Shown here one piece after another: positions 20,953-28,504 of a DNA stretch of 64,000 bases. Position numbers and translations under genes: made by a program. Source of the DNA: Verrucomicrobiota bacterium (GTDB taxonomy: Bacteria; Verrucomicrobiota; Verrucomicrobiia; Verrucomicrobiales; Akkermansiaceae); NCBI GenBank assembly GCA_017301995.1, contig JAFLEH010000013.1, positions 1 through 64,000 on the forward strand, in the 5' to 3' direction. Below the pieces are notes generated by a model that saw nothing but the letters and a program-made list of their open reading frames with translations, had not been told where the DNA came from and made no database searches. Every line of letters begins with the position of its first letter. The stretch's first letter is position 1.

Positions 20953-21729
20953 CTACGGCTTGCGGTTGTTGCGCGCGGGTTTGGCGGACTGGCGGGGTTT
21001 CCCGGGGCGTCCGCCTTGGGTGGGGGCGGGTTTTCCCAGCAGCATTCCGATTTCCATCGGGGTGAGAATCGCGTGGGCGCCGGGTTCGAGATCACCTAAC
21101 CAAAGTTGGCCGATCCGGACGCGGAGCAGCTTGACGACCTGATAGCCCATGGCCTCGAACATCACGCGGATCTGGCGTTTGGCGCCATGTTCCAGCACCA
21201 CCTTGATGCGCCGCGGAGAGAGGCGCTCGATCGACTTGGCGCGCAGCTTGGCGCCATCGGCGTAGATGCCGGCTAGAAACTGGTCGAGGTGGACGCTTTC
21301 GAACGCCTGATTGGCGGTGACGAGGTATTCCTTTTCCACCGACTTGGACGGGTGCATCAGTTTCTGCGAGAGATCGCCGTCGTTGGTGAGGATGAGCAGG
21401 CCCTCCGAGTCGAGGTCGAGGCGGCCGACGTGGTGGAGGTTGCGGAGGGACTTCGGGAGAATATCGAAGATGGTGGCGCGGCCGAGTTCGTCCTCGCGGG
21501 TGCAGACAAAGCCGCGCGGTTTGTGAAATGCCACGACCACGGGCGTGCGCGGGACCACGCGGCGGCCGTCCACTTTCACATGGTCGTCGGGGCCGACGCG
21601 GGTGGCGAGGTGGGTGCACGGGCTGCCATTGACCTCCACCCGGCCGGACTGGATCAGCTCGTCGCAGGCCCGGCGCGATCCGACCGCGCAGGAGGCGAGA
21701 TATTTGTTGAGTCGGGTTCCTTCGGTCAT
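20953..21729 (-). CDS. Pseudouridine synthase, RsuA/RluB family
   Basis: 258 residues from ATG at 21729, where the S4 RNA-binding domain begins (TRLNKYLASCAVGSRRACDELI). The catalytic domain has the RsuA/RluB motif HVGRLDLDSEGLLILTNDG, whose Asp attacks the uridine. AFHKPRGFVCTRED and HGAKRQIRVMFEAMGY are further family signatures. A basic tail (about 25 residues) follows. It isomerises one uridine in rRNA; whether 16S or 23S cannot be told. The next gene upstream encodes the small basic protein, 76 bases away. Confidence 0.92.
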   Translation of the reverse strand: MTEGTRLNKYLASCAVGSRRACDELIQSGRVEVNGSPCTHLATRVGPDDHVKVDGRRVVPRTPVVVAFHKPRGFVCTREDELGRATIFDILPKSLRNLHHVGRLDLDSEGLLILTNDGDLSQKLMHPSKSVEKEYLVTANQAFESVHLDQFLAGIYADGAKLRAKSIERLSPRRIKVVLEHGAKRQIRVMFEAMGYQVVKLLRVRIGQLWLGDLEPGAHAILTPMEIGMLLGKPAPTQGGRPGKPRQSAKPARNNRKP

Positions 21730-21805
21730 GGCATGGGGTGGAAATACAAAAGGCGCGGAGCCGGGTGGATCCGCGCGCTTTGACAATGCGGGTCAGGGGC
21801 TAGGA

Positions 21806-21961
21806 TCAACCCTCGTGCTTGGTCTTCGGCAGGCCGATCGGGGAGCGCCCGGCCTTCCATTCGCCGCGTTCCTTGAGCAGTTTCACCCGCTCGAAGCGTT
21901 TGAGTACGGAGCGCTTGCCGCCGACCGAGGCGTTCTGTTTGAGGCTGTTGTGTTTGGACAT
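21806..21961 (-). CDS. PVC-type small basic protein
   Basis: 51 residues from ATG at 21961: MSKHNSLKQNASVGGKRSVL, then KRFERVKLLKERGEWKAG and a tail ending KTKHEG. It matches the small basic protein known from Chlamydiae and Verrucomicrobia, thought to be associated with the ribosome. It is highly charged and has no signal peptide. Lying beside a pseudouridine synthase fits an rRNA-related role. It is a good taxonomic marker. Confidence 0.8.
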   Translation of the reverse strand: MSKHNSLKQNASVGGKRSVLKRFERVKLLKERGEWKAGRSPIGLPKTKHEG

Positions 21962-22011
21962 CGTGTGAGGAGGTTGGATTCGCGGGGGGCGGAGAATGTC
22001 CCCGCCCGGCG

Positions 22012-22122
22012 CGGCTGGCAATCCAAAAATCGCCCGTTGGGTAAAAAATTCCGGGTTTCGGGCGGGCCGGGGTGGATTTTCGGCAAAAATTTCCCGGTTT
22101 TCCGAGGACCGTGATTGCCAGC
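22012..22122. promoter_or_regulatory. Inverted TTGCCAGCC boxes between divergent genes
   Basis: GGCTGGCAATCC (22012-22023) and TGATTGCCAGCC (22111-22122) face outwards. On each side TTGCCA can serve as a -35 box: rightwards with 17 bases to TAGTTC, 10 bases before ATG at 22154; leftwards with 17 bases to CATTCT, before the small basic protein. The -10 matches are poor. Confidence 0.35.
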
Positions 22123-22153
22123 CGGGGCGATTGCTGCTAGTTCACTCGCGCGT

Positions 22154-22744
22154 ATGGGCCGCTTGTTGCCGCAGCTTGAATTCAGATGGGTCTCCTGGCT
22201 CCGCGTCCGCGCGTCTCCGCCACCCGTCCGCGAGCGCGTGGGCAACGCCGACCAGGCTCTAACGGCTTGGTGTGTCGAAATGTCGAGGGCGCTGAATCTG
22301 CCGGAACTCGCGCACCGCGTCCGCGTCTCCTGGAATCCGCGGATGCAGACCACGGCCGGCCGCGCGTGGTGGCCGGACCGGGCGATCGAGCTCAATCCGA
22401 AGCTCAAATCCCTGGCGCCCGAGGAGTTGTGGCGCACCCTCAAGCACGAGCTGGCGCATTTGGTGGCCTATGAGCGCGCCGGCCGCCGCCACACCGACGC
22501 CCATGGGCCGGAATGGCGGGCCGCCTGCGCCGATCTGGGCATTCCCAACGAACAGCCGTTCCACACGCTGCCGTTCAAGCGCCGCCGGATGAAACGCAAC
22601 TACATTTATGTGTGTCCGCACTGCGAGGTGGAGCTGCGCCGGGTGCGTCCGTTAGGCCGCAATGTGGCGTGCTACGCCTGCTGCCGGAAGTTCAGCCAGG
22701 GCGTGTACGACCCGCGTTTCCGCATGCTCGCGAAACTGCCATGA
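22154..22744 (+). CDS. SprT-like zinc metallopeptidase-domain protein
   Basis: 196 residues from ATG at 22154. The active-site helix is WRTLKHELAHLVAYE (HExxH, His98, Glu99, His102), with a third ligand in DAHGPEWRAAC. A zinc-ribbon follows at the C-terminus (CPHCEVE, then CYACCRKFSQG). This is the domain layout of SprT/Spartan-like proteins, linked elsewhere to DNA-protein crosslink repair; the bacterial role is not settled. Its stop overlaps the tsaE start (ATGA), so translation is probably coupled. Confidence 0.85.
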   Translation: MGRLLPQLEFRWVSWLRVRASPPPVRERVGNADQALTAWCVEMSRALNLPELAHRVRVSWNPRMQTTAGRAWWPDRAIELNPKLKSLAPEELWRTLKHELAHLVAYERAGRRHTDAHGPEWRAACADLGIPNEQPFHTLPFKRRRMKRNYIYVCPHCEVELRRVRPLGRNVACYACCRKFSQGVYDPRFRMLAKLP

Positions 22745-23190
22745 ACGCGGGGGAGACGATTCGCGACGAACGGGAGATGATCGGGCTGGGCCACCGCGAG
22801 GCAGCCATGGCGCGGGCTCACGCGGTCTATGCTCTAACGGGCGGGCTCGGCGCGGGGAAAACCCACTGGACCAAGGGCCTGGTGGCGGGGCTCGGATGCC
22901 CCGCGGACGTCACCAGTCCGACGTTTTCGCTGGTCCACGAATACCGCGGCGGGAGGCTGCCGGTGCTGCATTTCGATTGTTACCGGCTTGATCGCGCCCG
23001 TGATTTGTTAGCCATCGGATGGGATGAATACCTCGACGAACCCGCGGTGGTGGTGGTGGAGTGGGCCGACCTCTTTCCGCAACTGCTGCCCACCGGGACG
23101 AAATGGCTGGCCTTTTCCGTCAACCCGGACGGCACCCGCAGTGTAACGCCGCTGGACGGACCGCCCGGTGAACCTAACAAGCAATCCTGA
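22741..23190 (+). CDS. tsaE: tRNA threonylcarbamoyladenosine biosynthesis ATPase TsaE
   Basis: 149 residues, the usual size. P-loop LTGGLGAGKTHWTKG (residues 32-46), TSPTFSLVHEYRGG and HFDCYRLD, then VVVEWADLFPQLLP are all TsaE signatures. It is the ATPase that supports TsaB/TsaD in making t6A37 on ANN-decoding tRNAs. The four-base overlap with the SprT-like gene shows a two-gene unit. Confidence 0.93.
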   Translation: MNAGETIRDEREMIGLGHREAAMARAHAVYALTGGLGAGKTHWTKGLVAGLGCPADVTSPTFSLVHEYRGGRLPVLHFDCYRLDRARDLLAIGWDEYLDEPAVVVVEWADLFPQLLPTGTKWLAFSVNPDGTRSVTPLDGPPGEPNKQS

Positions 23191-23239
23191 GCGTTCCGGA
23201 ATCCGCGGTTGCAATCGCGGATAATTGATGGAAACCCGC

Positions 23240-23380
23240 TCAGCGGCCGATACCCACCGATCGTCCGACGCTTTGGACCAAACGTCCGCCGGACTGGACC
23301 AGGCCGTTGGCCATGGAGCAGGAATCGAGGAGCAGGGTGCCGGCCAGAACGGCGATCAGGAGCTGGATACGCTTTTTCAC
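23240..23380 (-). CDS. Very small lipoprotein
   Basis: 46 codons, GTG start at 23380, stop TGA at 23242-23240. The translation starts VKKRIQLLIAVLAGTLLLDS, then CSMANGLVQSGGRLVQSVGR and SVGIGR. It has a basic start, a hydrophobic core and a lipobox-like LLLDSC, so the mature lipoprotein would have about 26 residues. Codon choice resembles the neighbours. It stands alone between tsaE and the CNNM gene. It resembles small entericidin-like lipoproteins in form; no function can be given. Confidence 0.6.
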   Translation of the reverse strand: MKKRIQLLIAVLAGTLLLDSCSMANGLVQSGGRLVQSVGRSVGIGR

Positions 23381-23460
23381 GAGCGGAGGGTAACTCCGGC
23401 CTCCGCCATGTCAAGGCCGCTTCCACAAGGATCCGGGAGAAGGAATGGCAAAGCCAGGTG

Positions 23461-23552
23461 GCGCGGCACCGCCGGGGCCGCAGGAGAATGGGATGAGAAT
23501 GAGAAGGTAGCGCGGCACCGCCGGGGCCGCAGGAGAATGGGATGAGAATGAG
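23461..23552. repeat. Tandem direct repeat, two 43-bp copies with 49-bp period
   Basis: The unit GCGCGGCACCGCCGGGGCCG continues with CAGGAGAATGGGATGAGAAT and is present at 23461-23503 and 23510-23552 without mismatch in the shared 43 bases. It is noncoding. A palindrome of the same GC-rich kind follows at 23593. Confidence 0.85.
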
Positions 23553-23592
23553 TGGAGCGTTCGCAATCGGTTATTCGCCGGTTCATTCTCAT

Positions 23593-23611
23593 GCGCTCTC
23601 GGCGAGAGCGC
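23593..23611. repeat. Perfect palindrome GCGCTCTC-GGC-GAGAGCGC
   Basis: 8-bp arms with a 3-bp centre. A second half-unit, CTCGGCGAGAGCG, follows at about 23617-23629, and a related CTCTCACGAGAGC-like stretch lies near 20927-20940. This looks like a small dispersed REP-type element. Confidence 0.5.
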
Positions 23612-23658
23612 GCCACCTCGGCGAGAGCGGCGCCACCCGCGGGAACCGCCGCCCTGGA

Positions 23659-25053
23659 CTATTCCGGCAACTGCGTTTCCCCTGAGGCGGGGCGGCTGAA
23701 GCGGATCTGGCCGACGCGGCGGCCGTCGGTGCTGGCGACCTTGGCGTTCCATCCGTTGATCACGACCGATTCGCCGACTTCCGGAAATCTTCCTAACTGT
23801 TGTGTTATGTATCCGCCAACGGTGGTGACCTCGCCGCTTTCCAGATAGAGATCCTCCTCGTAATCGGCCAGATCGACCAGGGAGGTGGTGCCGTCGGTGA
23901 CGAATTCCGAGTCGCTGATGCGGGTGAACGCGGGACGCTCGTTGTCGAACTCGTCCTGGATGTCACCCACGAGTTCCTCGATCACGTTGTCGAGGAACAC
24001 GATGCCGGAAGCATGGCCGAACTCGTCGGCGACGAGAGCGAGCGAGGTTTTTTCCTTGAGGAAAAACTTGAGCAGCATATCGAGCGGCATGGTTTCCGGC
24101 ACCACCTTGAGATCGCGCTTGATCGAGGTGATGTTAGGTTGCTGCTGGCCCACGAGGCGCAGCAGGTCCTTGACGTGGATGAACCCGATGGCGTCGTCGA
24201 GGTGTCCGTTGACGAGCGGAAAGCGGGTGTGCTTGGTGTCGCGGACGAGAGCGACGATGGAATCGAACGAAGCTCCCGCGTCGATCACGACGACCTCGCC
24301 TCGATGGGTCATCACGTCGCGGACCCACACTTCGTTGAGTTCGAGGGCGTTTTCGAGAATTTCGCGTTCGGTTTCGGTGACCTGTTGGGAGCGCTCGCTT
24401 TCCTCGACGAGGTAGGCGAGTTCCTCGGCGCTGTGGGCGTGGCCGTGTTCGCCGACCGGTTCGATGCGGAGGATGGTTTTGAGCAGCCAGTTGGCGGTGC
24501 CGTTCATCAGCCGGATGGGGATGGCGAAGGCGGTGGAAAACGCCAGCAGCGGGCGCGCGAGTTCGAGGGAGGTGTTGAGCGGCTTGCTGATGGCGACCGA
24601 TTTCGGAATCAGCTCGCCGACGATCACGTGGAGTACGGTGAACGAGGCGATCGCGATGGTGAACGAGATCGCGGAAACGATGTTCACGCCGAGGAGGGTT
24701 GTGTCGGTTAGGCCCGGAAACAATTTCGATAGACTGGGGCCCACCAGGCTTTCCACCAGCGGTTCGCCGAGAAACCCGAGGGCCAGCGAGGCGATGGTGA
24801 TGCCGAGCTGGCAGGCGGATAGAAAGGGATCGAGACGTTTGATGATCCGCTTCGTGGCATCCGAGCGCCTGGGTTTCGACTTGGCGACCAATTCCACCTG
24901 GCTGGGCCGGACCTTGACGATGGCGAACTCCGCGGCGACGAAAAACGCGTTGAGCAGCAGAAACAGCACCACTCCGCACAGATAGAGGAAAATCTGCCAG
25001 CCGGGCGGAAATTCGGTGGGAGCTACGGCAAGGATGGCGGCGAACGCACTCAT
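23659..25053 (-). CDS. CNNM/CBS-domain membrane protein (HlyC/CorC family)
   Basis: 464 residues. The N-terminal CNNM domain (about 20-215) has four hydrophobic segments with FFVAAEFAIVKVRPSQVE and VGELIPKSVAISKP. Two CBS domains follow (about 225-345; VRDVMTHRGEVVVID begins the first), then a CorC_HlyC transporter-associated domain (about 365-450, VADEFGHASGIVFLDNVIEE precedes it). The family is linked to Mg2+ or Co2+ transport or resistance; older databases call it hemolysin-like, which is misleading. The start lies 3 bases after the stop of the zinc-ribbon gene. Confidence 0.9.
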   Translation of the reverse strand: MSAFAAILAVAPTEFPPGWQIFLYLCGVVLFLLLNAFFVAAEFAIVKVRPSQVELVAKSKPRRSDATKRIIKRLDPFLSACQLGITIASLALGFLGEPLVESLVGPSLSKLFPGLTDTTLLGVNIVSAISFTIAIASFTVLHVIVGELIPKSVAISKPLNTSLELARPLLAFSTAFAIPIRLMNGTANWLLKTILRIEPVGEHGHAHSAEELAYLVEESERSQQVTETEREILENALELNEVWVRDVMTHRGEVVVIDAGASFDSIVALVRDTKHTRFPLVNGHLDDAIGFIHVKDLLRLVGQQQPNITSIKRDLKVVPETMPLDMLLKFFLKEKTSLALVADEFGHASGIVFLDNVIEELVGDIQDEFDNERPAFTRISDSEFVTDGTTSLVDLADYEEDLYLESGEVTTVGGYITQQLGRFPEVGESVVINGWNAKVASTDGRRVGQIRFSRPASGETQLPE

Positions 25054-25056
25054 CGG

Positions 25057-25317
25057 TCAGAGGCGCTCATAGACGCCTTGGTCACGGCGTTCCAGCACCG
25101 TGAAACCGGCCTTTTTCGCGTCGCTCACGGACAGCGGTTTGGTCACCGTGGGGGTATTGATCCGGGAGATCACCTTTTTCACCGGATGCTTGCACAGCGG
25201 GCACACGAGCAACGGCTCGCGGTCGATGGGTCGCCTCAGCTCGAAGCCGCGCGAGCAGATGCGGCACGACTTGGCGGAATCGCCTGGGGATTCTGAGACG
25301 TATTCGTAGATGGGCAT
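25057..25317 (-). CDS. FmdB-type zinc-ribbon protein
   Basis: 86 residues, starting MPIYEYV as FmdB-like regulators do. Two CxxC pairs (CRICSRGFE and CPLCKHPVKK) form the zinc ribbon. A tail with SVSDAKKAGFTVLERRDQG follows. The family is thought to be regulatory but its role is unproven. It is next to the CNNM gene in the same direction, 3 bases apart. Confidence 0.82.
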   Translation of the reverse strand: MPIYEYVSESPGDSAKSCRICSRGFELRRPIDREPLLVCPLCKHPVKKVISRINTPTVTKPLSVSDAKKAGFTVLERRDQGVYERL

Positions 25318-25374
25318 TTGGAGGGCGCGGCACCGGGTGGTTGCCGTTCCGCGCCAGAAACCGGGGAAACCGGA

Positions 25375-25644
25375 TTACCAACTGGACTTGGTGACGCCGG
25401 GAATCATGCCGGCGGACGCAAGTTCGCGGAAAGTAATACGGGACAGGCGGAAGCGGCGGAGGAACGCACGGCGGCGGCCGGTTACTTCGCAGCGGTTGAC
25501 CAAACGCGTCGGGCTGGCATCGCGGGGAAGCATCGTCAGGCCGATGTAATCCTTCTCCGCTTTGAGCTTCAGACGAAGTTCAGCGTACTTATCGACGGTT
25601 TGCTGCTTGCGCGCGTTGCGGGCGGTCCAACTTTTCTTTGCCAT
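25375..25644 (-). CDS. rpsN: 30S ribosomal protein S14
   Basis: 89 residues beginning [20 protein letters not shown], and containing [19 protein letters not shown] and [20 protein letters not shown], which end in SSW as in other S14 proteins. It is the longer zinc-free type: the CxxC pairs of the short type are absent. It stands outside the usual spc ribosomal operon here. Confidence 0.96.
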   Translation of the reverse strand: MAKKSWTARNARKQQTVDKYAELRLKLKAEKDYIGLTMLPRDASPTRLVNRCEVTGRRRAFLRRFRLSRITFRELASAGMIPGVTKSSW

Positions 25645-25658
25645 AATTCGGGGCGCGC

Positions 25659-25687
25659 TTGATAGCCGCCCAAACCGGACGGTGCAA
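25659..25687 (-). promoter_or_regulatory. Promoter of rpsN
   Basis: Minus strand: TTGCAC (25687-25682), exactly 17 bases, then TATCAA (25664-25659). The start codon is 14 bases beyond the -10 box, so the leader would be about 7-8 bases and too short for a ribosome-binding site. Confidence 0.65.
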
Positions 25688-25731
25688 GCCCAAAATTGTA
25701 AAAAAACGAATTTTCTCCGGTCGGGGCCGGA

Positions 25732-26271
25732 TCATTTCGCCAAAATTCGCCCGATTTCCGCCACGATTTCGTCCACCGGGGCCAAGCGGCCGATCCCTTC
25801 GTAGCCGCAGGCGAGGTCCCCGGAGGCGGGTCCCACGAAGTGGCAGCCGTCGGCCCGGAGGCGCTCCACATTGCGCTGCGTGGCCGGATGCAGCCACATT
25901 TTCCCGTTCATCGCCGGGGCGATGAGCGCCGGCGTCTCGCGGGGCAGGGCCAGATAGATCGACGACAGCGGATCTGGCGCCAAACCGTTGGCGAGGTTCC
26001 CGATCACATTGGCGGTGGCCGGGGCGACGACAAACAGGCTGGCGCGGTCCGCGAGGTCGATGTGGCCGGGTTTCCATGACTGTTTCTCGTCCTCCAGCGA
26101 GCTGAGCACCGGGTTGCGGGTGAGGGTCTGGAGGGTGAGCGGAGTGATGAACTCCGCTCCCGCCCGGGTGAGGATGGCGTGGACGTCGTGGCCCAGTTTC
26201 ACCAACTGGGACGCGAGATCGGCCGCCTTGTAGGCCGCGATGGAACCGGTGATGCCGAGGAGGATGGTCAT
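25732..26271 (-). CDS. coaC: Phosphopantothenoylcysteine decarboxylase (stand-alone CoaC)
   Basis: 179 residues of the HFCD flavoprotein family: LGITGSIAAYKAADL at the FMN site, the active-site His70 in KPGHIDLAD, VVAPATANVIGNLANGLA, the substrate-recognition PAMNGKMW and Cys155 in GDLACGYEGIGRL. It decarboxylates phosphopantothenoylcysteine in CoA synthesis. The CoaB half found in most bacterial Dfp proteins is missing, so a separate coaB must exist elsewhere. Its ATG overlaps the stop of the aminotransferase gene (ATGA). Confidence 0.88.
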   Translation of the reverse strand: MTILLGITGSIAAYKAADLASQLVKLGHDVHAILTRAGAEFITPLTLQTLTRNPVLSSLEDEKQSWKPGHIDLADRASLFVVAPATANVIGNLANGLAPDPLSSIYLALPRETPALIAPAMNGKMWLHPATQRNVERLRADGCHFVGPASGDLACGYEGIGRLAPVDEIVAEIGRILAK

Positions 26272-27335
26272 GATCCGAGCACGTCATCCATGGCGTCGAT
26301 GAGCGCCTGCAGGGTGGCGGCGTTTTCGTTGCCCATGTTGGAGATGCGGAAGGTGAGGCCCTTGATTTTGCCGTAGCCGCCGTTGATGATGAAGCCGTGG
26401 CGCGCCTTGAGTTCCTTGATGAAGGCCGACTGGTCGAAATCGTCCGGCTTCTTGAAACAGGTGAGCGAGACCGACTCATTGCCGGCGGGCGCGAAATTCG
26501 GGAACCCGTGGCGGTCGCCCCAGGCGTGGATCATCGCGTTGTTGGCCTTGTGGCGGGCGTAGCGGTTGGCCACGCCCTCGGCGGCCACGTTTTCCATGAT
26601 GTGTTGGAGGCCGAAAATCAGCGAGATCGCCGGGGTGGACGGCGTGTTGTTCTTTTCCGCGTTTTTGGCGAACTCGATGAAATCGAAATAGTAGCCGCGG
26701 TTGGGCTGGGCCTTGGCGCGTTCGAGCGCGGCTTCCGAGCAGAAGAAAACCGTCATGCCGGGGGGCAGCGCCAGCGCCTTCTGGACACCGGCCAGCAGCA
26801 CGTCGATGCCGAGTTCGTCCATGTTCACCGGCACCGCGGAGAACGAGGAAACGCTGTCCACCACCAGCAGCACGCCGGGGAAGGACTTCACCACCTTTGC
26901 GATGCCCGCGAGGTCGTTCATCACGCCGGTGGAGGTTTCGTTGTGGATCAGGGTGACCAGATCGAAGCCGCCTTCCTCCAGTTTGGCGCGGACGGTTTCC
27001 GGGCAGATCGCTTCGCCCCATTCCACCTGGATTTTTTCCGCCGCCAGGCCCGAACTGCGGGCCACGTCGTACCATTTGTCGGAAAACGCGCCGCAGCAGA
27101 GGTTGAGGACCTTCTTGGCGCACAGGTTGCGCAGCGAGGCCTCCATCACGCCCCAGGCCGAGGAGGTGGACAGATAGGCCGGGCGGGTGGTGCCCGCAAG
27201 CTCCTTGAGCATCGGCTGGACCGAGGCGTAGAGCACCTCGAATTCCGAGCCGCGGTGGCCGATCATCGGCCGGCTCATGGCGGCGAAGGTTTCGGGAGAA
27301 ACATTGATAGGACCGGGAATGTACAGTTTGGACAT
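26268..27335 (-). CDS. Class V aminotransferase (alanine-glyoxylate / serine-pyruvate type)
   Basis: 355 residues. The N-terminus MSKLYIPGPINVSPETFAAM and RPMIGHRGSEF match the AGT/SerC-related class V family. The PLP-binding Lys is K186 in LAGVQKALALPPGM, preceded by VVDSVSSFSAVPV. Candidate substrates are alanine, serine or phosphoserine with glyoxylate or pyruvate; the sequence does not decide. It precedes coaC with a four-base overlap and follows dapA by 54 bases, so dapA, this gene and coaC may form an operon. Confidence 0.85.
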   Translation of the reverse strand: MSKLYIPGPINVSPETFAAMSRPMIGHRGSEFEVLYASVQPMLKELAGTTRPAYLSTSSAWGVMEASLRNLCAKKVLNLCCGAFSDKWYDVARSSGLAAEKIQVEWGEAICPETVRAKLEEGGFDLVTLIHNETSTGVMNDLAGIAKVVKSFPGVLLVVDSVSSFSAVPVNMDELGIDVLLAGVQKALALPPGMTVFFCSEAALERAKAQPNRGYYFDFIEFAKNAEKNNTPSTPAISLIFGLQHIMENVAAEGVANRYARHKANNAMIHAWGDRHGFPNFAPAGNESVSLTCFKKPDDFDQSAFIKELKARHGFIINGGYGKIKGLTFRISNMGNENAATLQALIDAMDDVLGS

Positions 27336-27389
27336 GTTGGTGTTAGGTTCGGGGTATATGAAGCGCCCGGTCCGGGAAACCGGGCCGGA

Positions 27390-28271
27390 TCAGGGCAGGA
27401 GATCGTAGGATTCCAACAGCTCGCGCAGTTTCGCGGAGTTGGCGGCGGAGAGCGGGGCCAGCGGCAGGCGGAATTCCGGCAGGCAATGGCCCTGCATCGC
27501 CACGGCGGATTTGATAGGCACCGGGTTCACGTCCAGCCCCATCAGCCCGCGCATCAGCGGATAGTATTGTTTCTGGAGGACCAGCGCCTCCTCGAATGCG
27601 CCGTTGAGGCACGCTCTAACCAAGCGGGCGATCACGTCCGGAATCAGGTTGGATGCCACCGAAACCAGTCCGTTCGCACCGCACGCGATGAACGGCAGTG
27701 TGAGCGGATCGTCGCCGCAGAGGATGCCGAACCCCTCGGGCAGCGCCTGGACCAGTTGGTTCACGCGATCGACCGATCCTCCGGCTTCCTTGATCGCGGT
27801 GATGTTGGGGATCTCGGCCAGCCGCGCGACGGTGTCGGGCGCAAGCTCGATCACGCTGCGGCCGGGCACGCTGTAGAGCATCACCGGGAGCTTGGTGGAC
27901 TCGGCGATGGTTCTGAAATGCAGATAGAGACCTTCCTGCGAGGGCTTGTTGTAATAGGGGCAAACCTGGAGGGTGCCGGTCGCGCCGGCCGCTTCGGCGG
28001 CGGCGGTCAGTTCGATCGCCTCGGCGGTGGAATTGGAACCGGTGCCCGCGACCACCTCGCAGCGGCCCGCGGCGAACTCGACCGCCATGCGGATCACCCC
28101 GATGTGCTCGTCGGTATCGAGGGTGGCGGACTCACCTGTGGTGCCGACAGGGACGATTCCGTCCACGCCGCCGGCGATCTGGCGTTCGATCAGGGCTTGG
28201 AAGGCCGGGACATCCACCTCGCCATCGCGAAATGGGGTGATAAGGGCGGTATAAGTGCCGGAAAATTGCAT
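27390..28271 (-). CDS. dapA: 4-hydroxy-tetrahydrodipicolinate synthase
   Basis: 293 residues from ATG at 28271 (MQFSGTYTALITPF, the usual DapA start). GIVPVGTTGESATLD binds pyruvate, Tyr133 in VMLYSVPGRS is the proton relay, and Lys161 in NITAIKEAGG is the Schiff-base Lys. It condenses pyruvate with aspartate semialdehyde in the lysine and diaminopimelate pathway. The length is normal. Confidence 0.95.
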   Translation of the reverse strand: MQFSGTYTALITPFRDGEVDVPAFQALIERQIAGGVDGIVPVGTTGESATLDTDEHIGVIRMAVEFAAGRCEVVAGTGSNSTAEAIELTAAAEAAGATGTLQVCPYYNKPSQEGLYLHFRTIAESTKLPVMLYSVPGRSVIELAPDTVARLAEIPNITAIKEAGGSVDRVNQLVQALPEGFGILCGDDPLTLPFIACGANGLVSVASNLIPDVIARLVRACLNGAFEEALVLQKQYYPLMRGLMGLDVNPVPIKSAVAMQGHCLPEFRLPLAPLSAANSAKLRELLESYDLLP

Positions 28272-28504
28272 CGCGCGGCGAGCATGGGCCATCAACCCCA
28301 TTCCGCCAAGCCGGAATTTCGCAAATCCCGCTGGTGCCGGGTCTTGCCGACATGGGTGGACAAGGTGCCAATGGCGGCGCGCTTTCCGGAGCGGTGGCCG
28401 GACGGGTCATCGGGCGACTCGGTTGGCTTCCTGAAAAGCCGCGCTGGCATGGGACCCGGATTTGGTTCGGCCTGATTGGAAAATCCCACACGCCAACGCG
28501 CTAC

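Noticed and set aside
20511..21065. Plus-strand frame of 184 codons over the direct repeats
   Set aside because: Composition follows the repeat units and then the antisense of the pseudouridine synthase gene; no protein-like features.
23225..23545. Plus-strand frame of 106 codons across the tsaE-CNNM gap
   Set aside because: It runs through the tandem repeat, has no family-like features, and lies opposite the better-supported small lipoprotein.
25700..25732. Possible terminator after coaC (CCGGCCCCGACCGG and a run of seven T on the minus strand)
   Set aside because: The stem has only 4 bp and ends 10 bases before the T-run, too far for an intrinsic terminator.
28272..28504. Possible small gene between dapA and the ene-reductase
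   Set aside because: Frames on both strands are Pro/Arg-rich shadows without a start context or conserved look.
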